NCBI GenBank assembly: GCA_036389035.1
Contig: DASVQQ010000035.1
Span: 1-62,280, forward strand
From: Jatrophihabitans sp.
GTDB lineage: Bacteria; Actinomycetota; Actinomycetes; Mycobacteriales; Jatrophihabitantaceae
Direction of reading: 5' to 3'
Length of the DNA stretch: 62,280 nucleotides
Shown here: positions 27,003 through 34,023 of the stretch, piece after piece
Numbering within the stretch: position 1 is the stretch's first letter
How the letters are laid out: each line of letters starts with the position of its first letter
Position numbers and translations under genes: made by a program
The notes under the pieces: generated by a model
The model's input: only the letters and a program-made list of their open reading frames with translations
Told to the model about the DNA's origin: nothing
The model's database searches: none

Positions 27003-28025
27003 TCAACGCAACAGGAATCCGGTTCCCAGCGGGTCGTCGGGGTCCAGGCTGAAGATCGCGGTGCCGGTCTGGTACGCCACGCCCTCGATCTCGGTGATGA
27101 GGCCGGCGCGGTCCTCGACGTCGACCTCGGCCACCACCCGGGCCAGAAAGGTCGTGTCGATGATCGAGTCGTGTCGCAACCGCTGCCCGACGGCCAGCCG
27201 CCCGTCCTCGGCGAGCAGGGCGATCCGCGCCGAGGTGCCCGAGCCGCAGGGCGAGCGGTCGACCTCGCCGTCGGCGAAGACGGTGACATTGCGCTGGTGC
27301 GGGCCGTCCTGGTCCTGCCCGAGGTCCTCGAACAGGATCGTGCCGTACACGCCGTCGAGCCGCCGATCGCTCGGATGCCTGGCCCACTGCGTGTCATTGA
27401 GAGCCCACTTGACCTCGCGGCCGATCGCGATCAGCTGCGGATAGTGCGCCGCGGACACCGTCAGCCCCACCGACGCGGCCTCCAGCGAGGCGTAGATGGC
27501 GCCGCCGTAGCTGACGTCGGCCAGCACCGGGCCGAAGGAGGTGCTCAGCGGCACCTTTCTGGCGAGGACGTAGGACGCGACGTTGCCGAACGTCACCCGC
27601 CGGACCCGCCCGCCGGCGCAGCTCACCCGCGCCGTGACCCGCCCGGAGGGGACGTCGATAACGACGTCGGTGTCGCCATCGCCGGCCGCGGGCACCCGGC
27701 CGGTGTTGACTGCCCAGGCGCCCAGGGCGATGGTGCCGTGGCCGCAGGCGGTCGAGTAGCCGTCCTTGTGCCAGAACAGCACCCCGAAGTCGGCGCCGTC
27801 GTCGTCGGCCGGGATGAGGAACCCGCCGTACATGTCGGCATGGCCGCGCGGCTCGTTCACCAGCAACTTCCGGACCGCCTCGACCTCTGGTGAGGACTGC
27901 GCGAACTGCCTGCGCTCCAGTACGGTCGAGCCGAGGATCTCGGGTTGGCCTGCTGTGACGATGCGGAACGGCTCGCCCGCGGTGTGGTAATCGGTCACGC
28001 TCACCGCGCCCGTGGGGATAGGCAT
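27003..28025 (-). CDS. Proline racemase/4-hydroxyproline epimerase family protein 1
   Basis: The 340-aa product has both catalytic Cys of the family: C94 in STACGHGTIA and C260 in DRSPCGSGTSA. It also has DYHTAGEPFR near the start and a C-terminal GTAIFSLDPDDP. A Cys/Cys pair is characteristic of proline racemases and 4-hydroxyproline 2-epimerases; trans-3-hydroxy-L-proline dehydratases usually change one Cys to Ser or Thr. The divergent neighbour is an ornithine-cyclodeaminase-family protein, a common partner of 3-hydroxyproline dehydratase, so context and active site point different ways. The upstream leader has only a weak ribosome site (AAGAA). Substrate uncertain: L-proline, 4-hydroxyproline or a relative. 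Confidence 0.82.
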   Translation of the reverse strand: MPIPTGAVSVTDYHTAGEPFRIVTAGQPEILGSTVLERRQFAQSSPEVEAVRKLLVNEPRGHADMYGGFLIPADDDGADFGVLFWHKDGYSTACGHGTIALGAWAVNTGRVPAAGDGDTDVVIDVPSGRVTARVSCAGGRVRRVTFGNVASYVLARKVPLSTSFGPVLADVSYGGAIYASLEAASVGLTVSAAHYPQLIAIGREVKWALNDTQWARHPSDRRLDGVYGTILFEDLGQDQDGPHQRNVTVFADGEVDRSPCGSGTSARIALLAEDGRLAVGQRLRHDSIIDTTFLARVVAEVDVEDRAGLITEIEGVAYQTGTAIFSLDPDDPLGTGFLLR

Positions 28026-28055
28026 TTCTTAGTACTCGCAATCGCCGAGCGGTAG

Positions 28056-28079
28056 CAGTGCTTGTGTGTATAGCACTGG
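28056..28079. promoter_or_regulatory. Inverted-repeat operator between divergent racemase 1 and reductase genes
   Basis: CAGTGCT (28056-28062) and AGCACTG (28072-28078) are perfect inverted 7-bp arms around a 9-nt centre. The element lies in the 72-93-nt region between the two divergent starts. A closely related sequence (CAGTGC, 8 nt, ATAGTACTGG) lies at 33999-34022 just before the hydroxyproline dehydrogenase operon. The right half includes a -10-like TATAGC. Sharing between two functionally related promoters supports a common regulator; which one is unknown. Confidence 0.65.
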
Positions 28080-28118
28080 ACGTGCGGCCCGGAGCCGGTG
28101 ACTCGGCCAGGAGGTGAC

Positions 28119-29117
28119 GTGGACGCGGACCTGCCTTACCTCAACGCCCGCACGCTGATGTCGCTGGTGTCCTGGACCGATGCGATCACGGCCCTGGAGT
28201 CGGCGCTGGCGCGGGGCGCCCACCTGGCCGGCGGCCCGCCGCGGTTCTCGGTGCCAGAGGCGCACGGCGAGCTGCTGGTGATGCCGGCCCACAGCGCCGA
28301 CTCGGTCGGGGTGAAGCTGACCAGCGTGGCGCCTGCTAACCCGGGCCTGGGGCTGCCCCGGATCCAGGCGGTGTACGTCCTGTTCGACGCCGCGACGCTG
28401 ACTCCCCGCGCGCTGGTCGACGGCACGGCGCTGACCACGCTGCGCACGCCGGCGCTGTCGGCGCTGGCCGTGCGCGCGCTGGCGGCCGAGGACGCGGCCA
28501 CCCTGCTGGTGTTCGGGTCCGGGCCGCAGGCGTGGGGGCACGTGCACGCCATCAGCGCGGTGCGCCCGCTCCGGACCGTCCGGATCGCCGGGCGGGACCC
28601 GGCCCGCCAGGCCGCGCTGATCGACCGGCTGCGCGCCGAGGGCGTGCCGGCAGACCCCGGCGCCGGCGCCGATGTCGCCACGGCCGACATCGTCGTGTGC
28701 GCCACCACGGCCCGGACGCCGGTGTTCGACGGCCGGCTGCTGCCCGAGCAGGCCTGCGTCCTCGCGATCGGCTCGCACGAGCCCGCCGCCAGGGAACTCG
28801 ACGACGCGGTCTTCGAGCGCGCCGGCCGGGTGGTGGTGGAAGAGCGCTCGACGGCCCTGCGCGAGGCCGGCGACGTGCTGCAGGCGATCGCGGCCGGGGT
28901 GCTCGAGCCCGATCGGCTCATCGACCTAGCCGACCTCCTCGGCCTCGCCGACGACAAAGCCCCCGTCGGCGGCAGTGACCCCGCCGAAGGCAGCGCCCCC
29001 GCCGGCCCGGCAGCGGCGGCCGGCGGGATTGGCGTCTTCAAGAGCGTCGGGATGGGCTGGCAGGACCTGGCGGTGGCCGAGGCGGCCGAGGGCAGGCGCC
29101 GGCTGGCAACCCCCTAG
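28119..29117 (+). CDS. Ornithine cyclodeaminase/mu-crystallin family imine reductase
   Basis: The 332-aa product starts LPYLNARTLMSLVSWTDAI and carries the Rossmann motif VFGSGPQAWGHVHAI (about residues 129-143), matching the ornithine-cyclodeaminase/mu-crystallin family. Members include delta-1-pyrroline-2-carboxylate reductase, ornithine cyclodeaminase and alanine dehydrogenase. Beside a racemase-family gene, pyrroline-2-carboxylate reductase giving L-proline is the likely role, but this is inference. An ATG/GTG start at 28098 is possible; GTG 28119 is chosen because AGGAGG lies at 28109-28114. Residues 270-300 are an Ala/Gly/Pro-rich insert near the C-terminus. Its TAG overlaps the stop of the convergent MFS gene within one CTAG. 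Confidence 0.8.
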   Translation: MDADLPYLNARTLMSLVSWTDAITALESALARGAHLAGGPPRFSVPEAHGELLVMPAHSADSVGVKLTSVAPANPGLGLPRIQAVYVLFDAATLTPRALVDGTALTTLRTPALSALAVRALAAEDAATLLVFGSGPQAWGHVHAISAVRPLRTVRIAGRDPARQAALIDRLRAEGVPADPGAGADVATADIVVCATTARTPVFDGRLLPEQACVLAIGSHEPAARELDDAVFERAGRVVVEERSTALREAGDVLQAIAAGVLEPDRLIDLADLLGLADDKAPVGGSDPAEGSAPAGPAAAAGGIGVFKSVGMGWQDLAVAEAAEGRRRLATP

Positions 29118-30361
29118 CCGGCCGCCTCCGGTACCGGCTCCTTCGTCAGTGACGGCTTCGTCGAGTCGGGCAGTCGCATGCCGATCAGGGCGCACAGCGT
29201 CGACAGAACCGCCACCCCGGCGGCCCAGGCGAACACCGCGTTGCCGACGGCTGACCAGAGCGCGATCCCGGCCACCGGCCCGATCGCGGTGGCCAGGCCG
29301 AACACCGTCTGCATGGCGCCGATGTAGCGCCCGCGCAGGTGCACCGGCGCGACCATGCCGGGGTAGGCGAAGGTGGTCGGCGCTCCGGTGATCTCCGAGG
29401 CGGTCCAGAGGATGGTGCCGAGGATCAGCAGGGCGGGGGTGATCCCGAAGGCGTGCACGGTGTAACCGAGTGCCACGAAGCCCCAGCCGCTGAGCGCGAT
29501 CAGCCGCAGCGGCCAGTTCTGCACCCATTTGGTCGCCAGCACCTCGCAGGTGGCGACGATGAACGCGTTGAGGCTGACCACCGCGCTGTACCACCACAGG
29601 CTGAGCCCGGCGGACACGATGGCCAGCGGCAGCGACGCGGTGTACTGGGCGTAGACGATGGCGACGAGGAACACCGAGGCCAGGAAGAACAGGTACCGCC
29701 AGTCCGACATGACGGCCCGGTAGCCGCCCTGCGGCTGCACCACCGGGGTCTCGCCCGGGGCGGGCTTCATCTTCGGCGGCAGCGCCTTCAGCGCGATCAG
29801 GCCGTAGGCCACCGACGCTATCGCCTCGGCCCAGAACAGCAGGCTGTAGGAGACCGACAGCAGCGCGGTGCCGATCAGCGGCGTGACGGTGGTTCCCAGG
29901 TTCATGGCCAGCCGCTGCATGGCGGTCACCATCACCAGCTGGCTCGGCGGGGTGAGCTCGGTGATCAGGAACTGGGCGGCCGGCCGGTAGATCTGCCCGA
30001 CCAATCCGACCAGGAAGACGGACAGCACGATCAGGGGGAAGGCTGTGACGTAAAGGATGGCGATGAGCAGCACCGGTGAGCCCAGCATGCTGATCGCGGT
30101 CGCCGACCGCGCGCTCAACCGGTCGGTCGCCCAGCCGCCGATGAAGCTGCCCGCCACCGCGCCGGCGCCGTAGAGGCCCAGCGCGAAGCCGGCCTGGCCG
30201 GTGGTGAACCCGCGCTCGGTGAGGAACACCACCAGGAAGATCACCAGGAAGCCGGCCAGCCTGCCGACGAACACGCCGGCCAGAATGGCCTTGATGGCAG
30301 GGGGTGTCTGGCGGAAGGTGGCCAGTACGCCGAGCGGTCCTTCCGAAACGGTCTCGGTCAT
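29114..30361 (-). CDS. MFS transporter (DHA1-like), possible amino-acid or drug carrier
   Basis: The 415-aa product has about 12 hydrophobic segments, with the MFS inter-helix 2-3 motif GGWATDRLSARSA (residues about 74-86) and a central hydrophilic loop near 200-220 (PPKMKPAPGETPVVQPQ). It lies between the reductase and the P450 gene, divergent from the latter. Uptake of hydroxyproline or export of a P450 product are both possible; substrate cannot be told from the sequence. The end is convergent with the reductase gene and shares CTAG. Confidence 0.82.
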   Translation of the reverse strand: MTETVSEGPLGVLATFRQTPPAIKAILAGVFVGRLAGFLVIFLVVFLTERGFTTGQAGFALGLYGAGAVAGSFIGGWATDRLSARSATAISMLGSPVLLIAILYVTAFPLIVLSVFLVGLVGQIYRPAAQFLITELTPPSQLVMVTAMQRLAMNLGTTVTPLIGTALLSVSYSLLFWAEAIASVAYGLIALKALPPKMKPAPGETPVVQPQGGYRAVMSDWRYLFFLASVFLVAIVYAQYTASLPLAIVSAGLSLWWYSAVVSLNAFIVATCEVLATKWVQNWPLRLIALSGWGFVALGYTVHAFGITPALLILGTILWTASEITGAPTTFAYPGMVAPVHLRGRYIGAMQTVFGLATAIGPVAGIALWSAVGNAVFAWAAGVAVLSTLCALIGMRLPDSTKPSLTKEPVPEAAG

Positions 30362-30505
30362 GCGCTCACGCCTGTTCCGTCGCTCATCGGTGATCCGCCT
30401 TCGTGTTCGAGGTGACGGCCATGCCTAGCGGCCACAGAAGTCGCGCGCCCGGAACACATCCGGCACACCGACCGGGCAGCCACTGCGACACCAGCTCCTG
30501 ACTAT

Positions 30506-30559
30506 GTCCTTCAAGGACTCCGTGTATCAGCAGAGGCGCTTGAGCGGCTCTGATGATAC
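30506..30559. promoter_or_regulatory. Two palindromes upstream of the P450 gene (candidate operators)
   Basis: GTCCTT-C-AAGGAC (30506-30518) is a perfect palindrome. GTATCAGCAGAG (30524-30535) and CTCTGATGATAC (30548-30559) form 12-bp inverted arms with one mismatch around a 12-nt spacer. Both sit 36-89 nt before the P450 ATG, in the gap shared with the divergent MFS gene. The longer one resembles a binding site for a dimeric repressor; there is no U-tract, so a terminator is unlikely. Regulator unknown. Confidence 0.55.
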
Positions 30560-30594
30560 GAAAGCCGGAATCGTCTCACAAGGAGTTCTGCCCC

Positions 30595-31857
30595 ATGAGT
30601 GTGGATTCGTCACAACCTATCGAGCACCTTTATAAGGACTTCATGACGCACCCGTACGAGATCCTGGAACGGTTCCGTGCCAAGGGGCGGGCGCATCCGG
30701 TGGTGTTCCCGCACGGCGCCAAGGTCTGGCTGGTGACGAGCTACGACGACGTCCGCCAGTTGCTGGGCGATCCGCGCGTGAGCAAGGACGGAAGCCGGAT
30801 GAACGAGCTGTTCGCCCGCCACTCGGGAATGGAGGTCGAGCAGGAGGAGGACACCACCGACCTTTTCAACGACGAGCTGTCCCAGCACATGCTCAACAGC
30901 GACGCGCCGCGGCACACCCGGCTGCGCTCGCTGGTGAGCAAGGAGTTCAACCCGAAGCGGATGGACGGCTACCGGCCCCGGCTGGAGGTGGTGGCCGACA
31001 ACCTGCTGGATGCGATGGAGAACCAGCACGGGGTGGTGGAGCTGGTCGGCGCCTACACGCTGCCGCTGCCGATCATCACCATCTGCGATCTGCTGGGCGT
31101 CTCACCGGAGGAGGAGGCCACCTTCCGCCGCTGGGCGGTGGAGCTGGTCGGCGCCGGCCACCCGCCCGAGGTGGTGGAGAAGGCGTCGCAGGACGTCATG
31201 GCCTACGCCCGGACCAGCATCGACACCAAACTCGTCGAACCCGGCGAGGACATGATCAGCGCCCTGCTCAGGGGCAAGGACGACGGCGACCGGCTCACGC
31301 TCGATGAGATGGTGGGCATGTTCTTCCTGTTCATGATCGCCGGCCACGTCACCTCGATGCACACGCTGACCAACTCGATCTTCCACCTGCTGACCCATCC
31401 GGAGGAGCTGGCCAAGCTGCGGGCGGACCTGTCGCTGATGCCGGGGGCCGTGGACGAGTTGATGCGCTTCGACGGCGGTGTCGGGGTGGCCACCTTCCGG
31501 TTCACCAAGGAGCCGGTCCAGGTGGGAGACGTGACCATCCCGGCGGATGAGATCCTGGCGCTGTCGGTGAACTCGGCGCACCGCGACGCCAACCGCTACC
31601 CCGACCCGGACCGCCTCGACGTCACCCGGCATCCGACGGGCATCCTGGGCTTCGGGTTCGGCCCCCACTACTGCATCGGGGCGCCGCTGGCCAAGATCCA
31701 GCTCGAGGTCTCGTTGACCAAGCTCTTGACCCGGTTCCCGGACATGGAGCTGGCCGCCGACCCCGATTCGCTGGCCTGGGAGGAGAGCACCCTGCTGCGC
31801 GGCCTGATCGACTTACCGGTGTACCTGCACGGAAAGAACGGAAAGAAGAGCGACTGA
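30595..31857 (+). CDS. Cytochrome P450 (actinobacterial CYP)
   Basis: The 420-aa product has the P450 signatures: I-helix AGHVT at 249-253 (Thr253), the K-helix ExxR as ELMR at 288-291, and the heme loop FGFGPHYCIG at 353-362 with ligand Cys360. It resembles small-molecule hydroxylases of the CYP107/105 type. A longer ORF starts at 30553, but ATG 30595 has AAGGAG at 30580-30585 and agrees with family N-termini (IEHLYKDFMTHPYEILERF). No ferredoxin gene is adjacent; the [2Fe-2S] protein at 35166 belongs to the dehydrogenase. Substrate unknown. A strong terminator follows. Confidence 0.92.
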   Translation: MSVDSSQPIEHLYKDFMTHPYEILERFRAKGRAHPVVFPHGAKVWLVTSYDDVRQLLGDPRVSKDGSRMNELFARHSGMEVEQEEDTTDLFNDELSQHMLNSDAPRHTRLRSLVSKEFNPKRMDGYRPRLEVVADNLLDAMENQHGVVELVGAYTLPLPIITICDLLGVSPEEEATFRRWAVELVGAGHPPEVVEKASQDVMAYARTSIDTKLVEPGEDMISALLRGKDDGDRLTLDEMVGMFFLFMIAGHVTSMHTLTNSIFHLLTHPEELAKLRADLSLMPGAVDELMRFDGGVGVATFRFTKEPVQVGDVTIPADEILALSVNSAHRDANRYPDPDRLDVTRHPTGILGFGFGPHYCIGAPLAKIQLEVSLTKLLTRFPDMELAADPDSLAWEESTLLRGLIDLPVYLHGKNGKKSD

Positions 31858-31867
31858 CGGGTCGCGG

Positions 31868-31913
31868 GCCGAAGCGTGCTCTGCCTCGGGGGCGGAGCAC
31901 GCTTCGGCTTTTT
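31868..31913 (+). terminator. Intrinsic terminator after the P450 gene
   Basis: A perfect 14-bp stem (31868-31881 pairing with 31895-31908, arm GCCGAAGCGTGCTC) with a 13-nt loop is followed by five Ts (31909-31913). It begins 11 nt after the P450 stop. This is the clearest rho-independent terminator in the window. Confidence 0.95.
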
Positions 31914-31967
31914 AGTGGCGTCGCAGTGGTCGATCAGGGGCGCCGCGGTCGATCGCGGCGGCGGCAG

Positions 31968-32336
31968 CTAGGACGACTGCGTCTGCAGATGGTGCTGGCA
32001 GGGCGTGCAGTAGCGCGACATCGGCAGGATCTCCAGGCGTTCGAGTGAGATCGGCTCAGCGCACCGCTCGCAGCGGCCGTACGTGCCGGCTCGCAGGCGA
32101 GTCAGCGCGTCCTCGACCTCGGTGAGCGCCGCCCGGGCGCTTGTCCTGAGAATCTCGTTGACCTGCCGCTGAGCGGGGTCAGTGGCCGGGGCGTGCGCTG
32201 CCGCCTCGGTGAGCTCGTCGAGCTGATCGAGTCTGAAAAGTCGCTGCTGCTCCAGGGCCGCGCGGAATTCCCGCTGAGCTCGAGGAACACCTTGGGACGC
32301 CGGTGTTCCGGTGGCGCGGTGAGGTGTGCGCATCAT
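31968..32336 (-). CDS. DksA/TraR-like C4 zinc-finger protein
   Basis: The 122-aa product has a helical N-terminus (QREFRAALEQQRLFRLDQLDEL), a second helix, and a C-terminal C4 zinc finger GRCERCAEPISLERLEILPMSRYCTPCQ. Such proteins bind in the RNA polymerase secondary channel or act as small DksA-like regulators. The frame remains open 47 codons upstream, but the pair of ATGs at 32336/32333 has AAGGAAG just before and matches family N-termini. It is convergent with the P450 gene across the terminator. Link to hydroxyproline catabolism is unclear. Confidence 0.8.
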   Translation of the reverse strand: MMRTPHRATGTPASQGVPRAQREFRAALEQQRLFRLDQLDELTEAAAHAPATDPAQRQVNEILRTSARAALTEVEDALTRLRAGTYGRCERCAEPISLERLEILPMSRYCTPCQHHLQTQSS

Positions 32337-32537
32337 GCTTCCTTCGACGGCGGGTGTGGCAGCAGGGCGATCATGGACGCAACGTCCTTTCGTGGTTCTC
32401 AAGGGCGTCGCGGCGCCTGGCTGCGCTGCGATTCCCAGGTCGCAACGCAGCCGGCCCCTGCACCCCATGACCACCACGATGCCCGGCCCGGCCGGATACG
32501 GGCAGGCCTGCCGCCGGTAATCCTGGTCAAGGTGAAC

Positions 32538-32566
32538 TTGCCGAACCTCGGCAAGATGGCTGTACT
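32538..32566 (+). promoter_or_regulatory. PucR-gene promoter with palindromic operator
   Basis: The palindrome TTGCCGA-ACC-TCGGCAA spans 32538-32554. Its left end TTGCCG (32538-32543) reads as a -35 and TGTACT (32561-32566) as a -10, with 17 nt between. The same palindrome (different 3-nt centre) recurs at 33886-33902 immediately after this regulator gene. Presence before its own gene suggests autoregulation by the PucR protein or control by one common factor. Confidence 0.7.
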
Positions 32567-32613
32567 GACCTCATGCGAAACATGACGGAGCAGGGACAGC
32601 TGAGGAGCCGAGC

Positions 32614-33879
32614 ATGACGGCCAAGTCCGGCAAGCCAACCGGTTCAGAAGGGGTGCCGGGCCTCGATCAGGACGACTGGCTTCGCGCCGTCGCGGAGTCC
32701 ACGGCCAAGGCTTGCCAGGCGCCGGTGGAGTTGCTGGGCGAGTACCTGACGATGCTGGCTGACGCGGCGGTCTCGGGCCGCCGGCCACGACCGGAGCAGT
32801 TGGCGGCCGTCCGGGACCTCGGCCGCAGCGCCGCCGAGCAAGGCGTCGGCGCGGGGCAGGCGGTGGAGCTCTACCTCGGGGCGGCGTGGCGGCTCTGGAG
32901 GCAACTGCCCATGGTGGTGCGCAGTCGTGACCGCGAGCGGGTTCGGGAGGCCGCTGAGGCGGTGTTGCGGGTACTCGACGATGCCATCGGCGTGTTCCTG
33001 GACAGCCACCAGGCCGCGCGACGCGAGATGATCCGCCACGAGGAATCACTGCGGCGGGAATTCATCGACGACCTGTTGCGCGGTGACGCCGACGTCTCGC
33101 GCCTGGTCGAGCGCGCCGAGCCGTTCGGGCTCGATCTCGGCCAGTCGCATCAGGTGGCGCTGGCCGCACCCAGTGATCCACAGGACAAACTCGATCGAAC
33201 GACGACCGCCATCGATCGGGTGACGACAGTTATCGACCGGGCGGCGACAGTCCTGGAACGGGCCGTCGTCGAGCAGTTCGGCGATCGCGAGGTGCTGGTT
33301 GCCACCAAGGACGGCAACGTCGTCGTCCTGGTCCCTGGGCCGAGCAGGAGCTCCCGGGCCAGATCGATCGAGGTCACCGAGGTGATCCAGAAAGAGCTCA
33401 GCCGTCTGACGTCCGGTCAGCCGTGGCACACCTCAGCAGGCCGGCCCTACGTCGGCGCCTACGGGATAGCCCGGTCCTATGAGGAGGCCCGGGAGGCGCT
33501 TGCCCTCGGCGAGCGGCTGGGGATGGACGCCGGCACGGTGCAGCCACGTGACTTGCTGGTCTATCGCGTCCTGGCGCGTGACCAGGCGGCCACCCTCGAC
33601 CTGGTCCGCGACCTGCTGGCCCCCCTGGCCGGAGCCCGCGGCGGGCCTGGGTTGCTCCTGGAGACCCTTCGTTGTTACTTCTCCTGCGGCGCGGTCGCCA
33701 CCGAGACCGCGCGGCGGATGAACGTGTCGGTTCGAACGATCACCTACCGCCTGGCCCGGGTGAAAGCGCTGACCGGGCAGGACCCGAGCGATCCGGCCAC
33801 CCGGTTCGCGTTGCAGGTCGCGGTGGAGGCGGCGCGGCTGTTCGACTGGCCGGCCCGCGACTTGCCGACCGGCCCGTGA
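32614..33879 (+). CDS. PucR/CdaR-family transcriptional regulator
   Basis: The 421-aa product ends with the PucR C-terminal helix-turn-helix, LLETLRCYFSCGAVATETARRMNVSVRTITYRLARVKALTG (about 348-390 in parts), and a central GGDEF-like fold seen in CdaR/PucR proteins (residues 215-320). The N-terminal half is all-helical, similar to RsbR/PucR sensory domains. A run of three 7-residue repeats (DRTTTAI, DRVTTVI, DRAATVL at 194-214) looks like a coiled-coil linker. RBS TGAGGAG (32601-32607) supports ATG 32614. Flanking palindromes suggest it controls itself and the downstream hydroxyproline operon. PucR proteins often sense nitrogen compounds or amino acids (family knowledge). Confidence 0.83.
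   Translation: MTAKSGKPTGSEGVPGLDQDDWLRAVAESTAKACQAPVELLGEYLTMLADAAVSGRRPRPEQLAAVRDLGRSAAEQGVGAGQAVELYLGAAWRLWRQLPMVVRSRDRERVREAAEAVLRVLDDAIGVFLDSHQAARREMIRHEESLRREFIDDLLRGDADVSRLVERAEPFGLDLGQSHQVALAAPSDPQDKLDRTTTAIDRVTTVIDRAATVLERAVVEQFGDREVLVATKDGNVVVLVPGPSRSSRARSIEVTEVIQKELSRLTSGQPWHTSAGRPYVGAYGIARSYEEAREALALGERLGMDAGTVQPRDLLVYRVLARDQAATLDLVRDLLAPLAGARGGPGLLLETLRCYFSCGAVATETARRMNVSVRTITYRLARVKALTGQDPSDPATRFALQVAVEAARLFDWPARDLPTGP
33193..33255 (+). repeat. Three 21-bp in-frame repeats inside the PucR gene
   Basis: Units at 33193-33213, 33214-33234 and 33235-33255 each encode a heptad starting with Asp-Arg (DRTTTAI, DRVTTVI, DRAATVL). The DNA copies differ at several third positions, so the duplication is not recent. 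The encoded segment links the sensory half to the central domain and could form a short coiled coil. Confidence 0.8.
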
Positions 33880-33885
33880 GCCGGA

Positions 33886-33902
33886 TTGCCGAGAATCGGC
33901 AA
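33886..33902. promoter_or_regulatory. Second copy of the TTGCCGA-N3-TCGGCAA palindrome
   Basis: TTGCCGA (33886-33892), GAA, TCGGCAA (33896-33902) is a perfect 7-bp inverted repeat, 7 nt after the PucR stop and about 120 nt before the dehydrogenase operon. It matches the palindrome at 32538-32554 exactly in both arms. A half-site TCGGCAA recurs at 33964-33970. It may place the downstream operon under the same regulator. Confidence 0.7.
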
Positions 33903-33998
33903 ACGCTTACTGGCCATGCTGTCCAGGTTTGTCGCGCTGCCCAGACGGGTGCCGGCGCGCATGTCGGCAACTGCCCGATCGGCCGCCGCGTGTTCACT

Positions 33999-34022
33999 CA
34001 GTGCCGTGTGACATAGTACTGG
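33999..34022 (+). promoter_or_regulatory. Shared motif before the D-hydroxyproline dehydrogenase operon
   Basis: CAGTGC, 8 nt, ATAGTACTGG ends 1 nt before the GTG start at 34024. It matches the element at 28056-28079 in both arms, with one difference in the right arm. Because no ribosome site is evident between it and the start, the messenger may be leaderless and the motif may overlap the -10 region. Supports co-regulation of the two catabolic units. Confidence 0.6.
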
Positions 34023-34023
34023 T

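Noticed and set aside
28098..28118. GTG 28098 as start of the imine reductase
   Set aside because: AGGAGG at 28109-28114 lies after it and points to GTG 28119.
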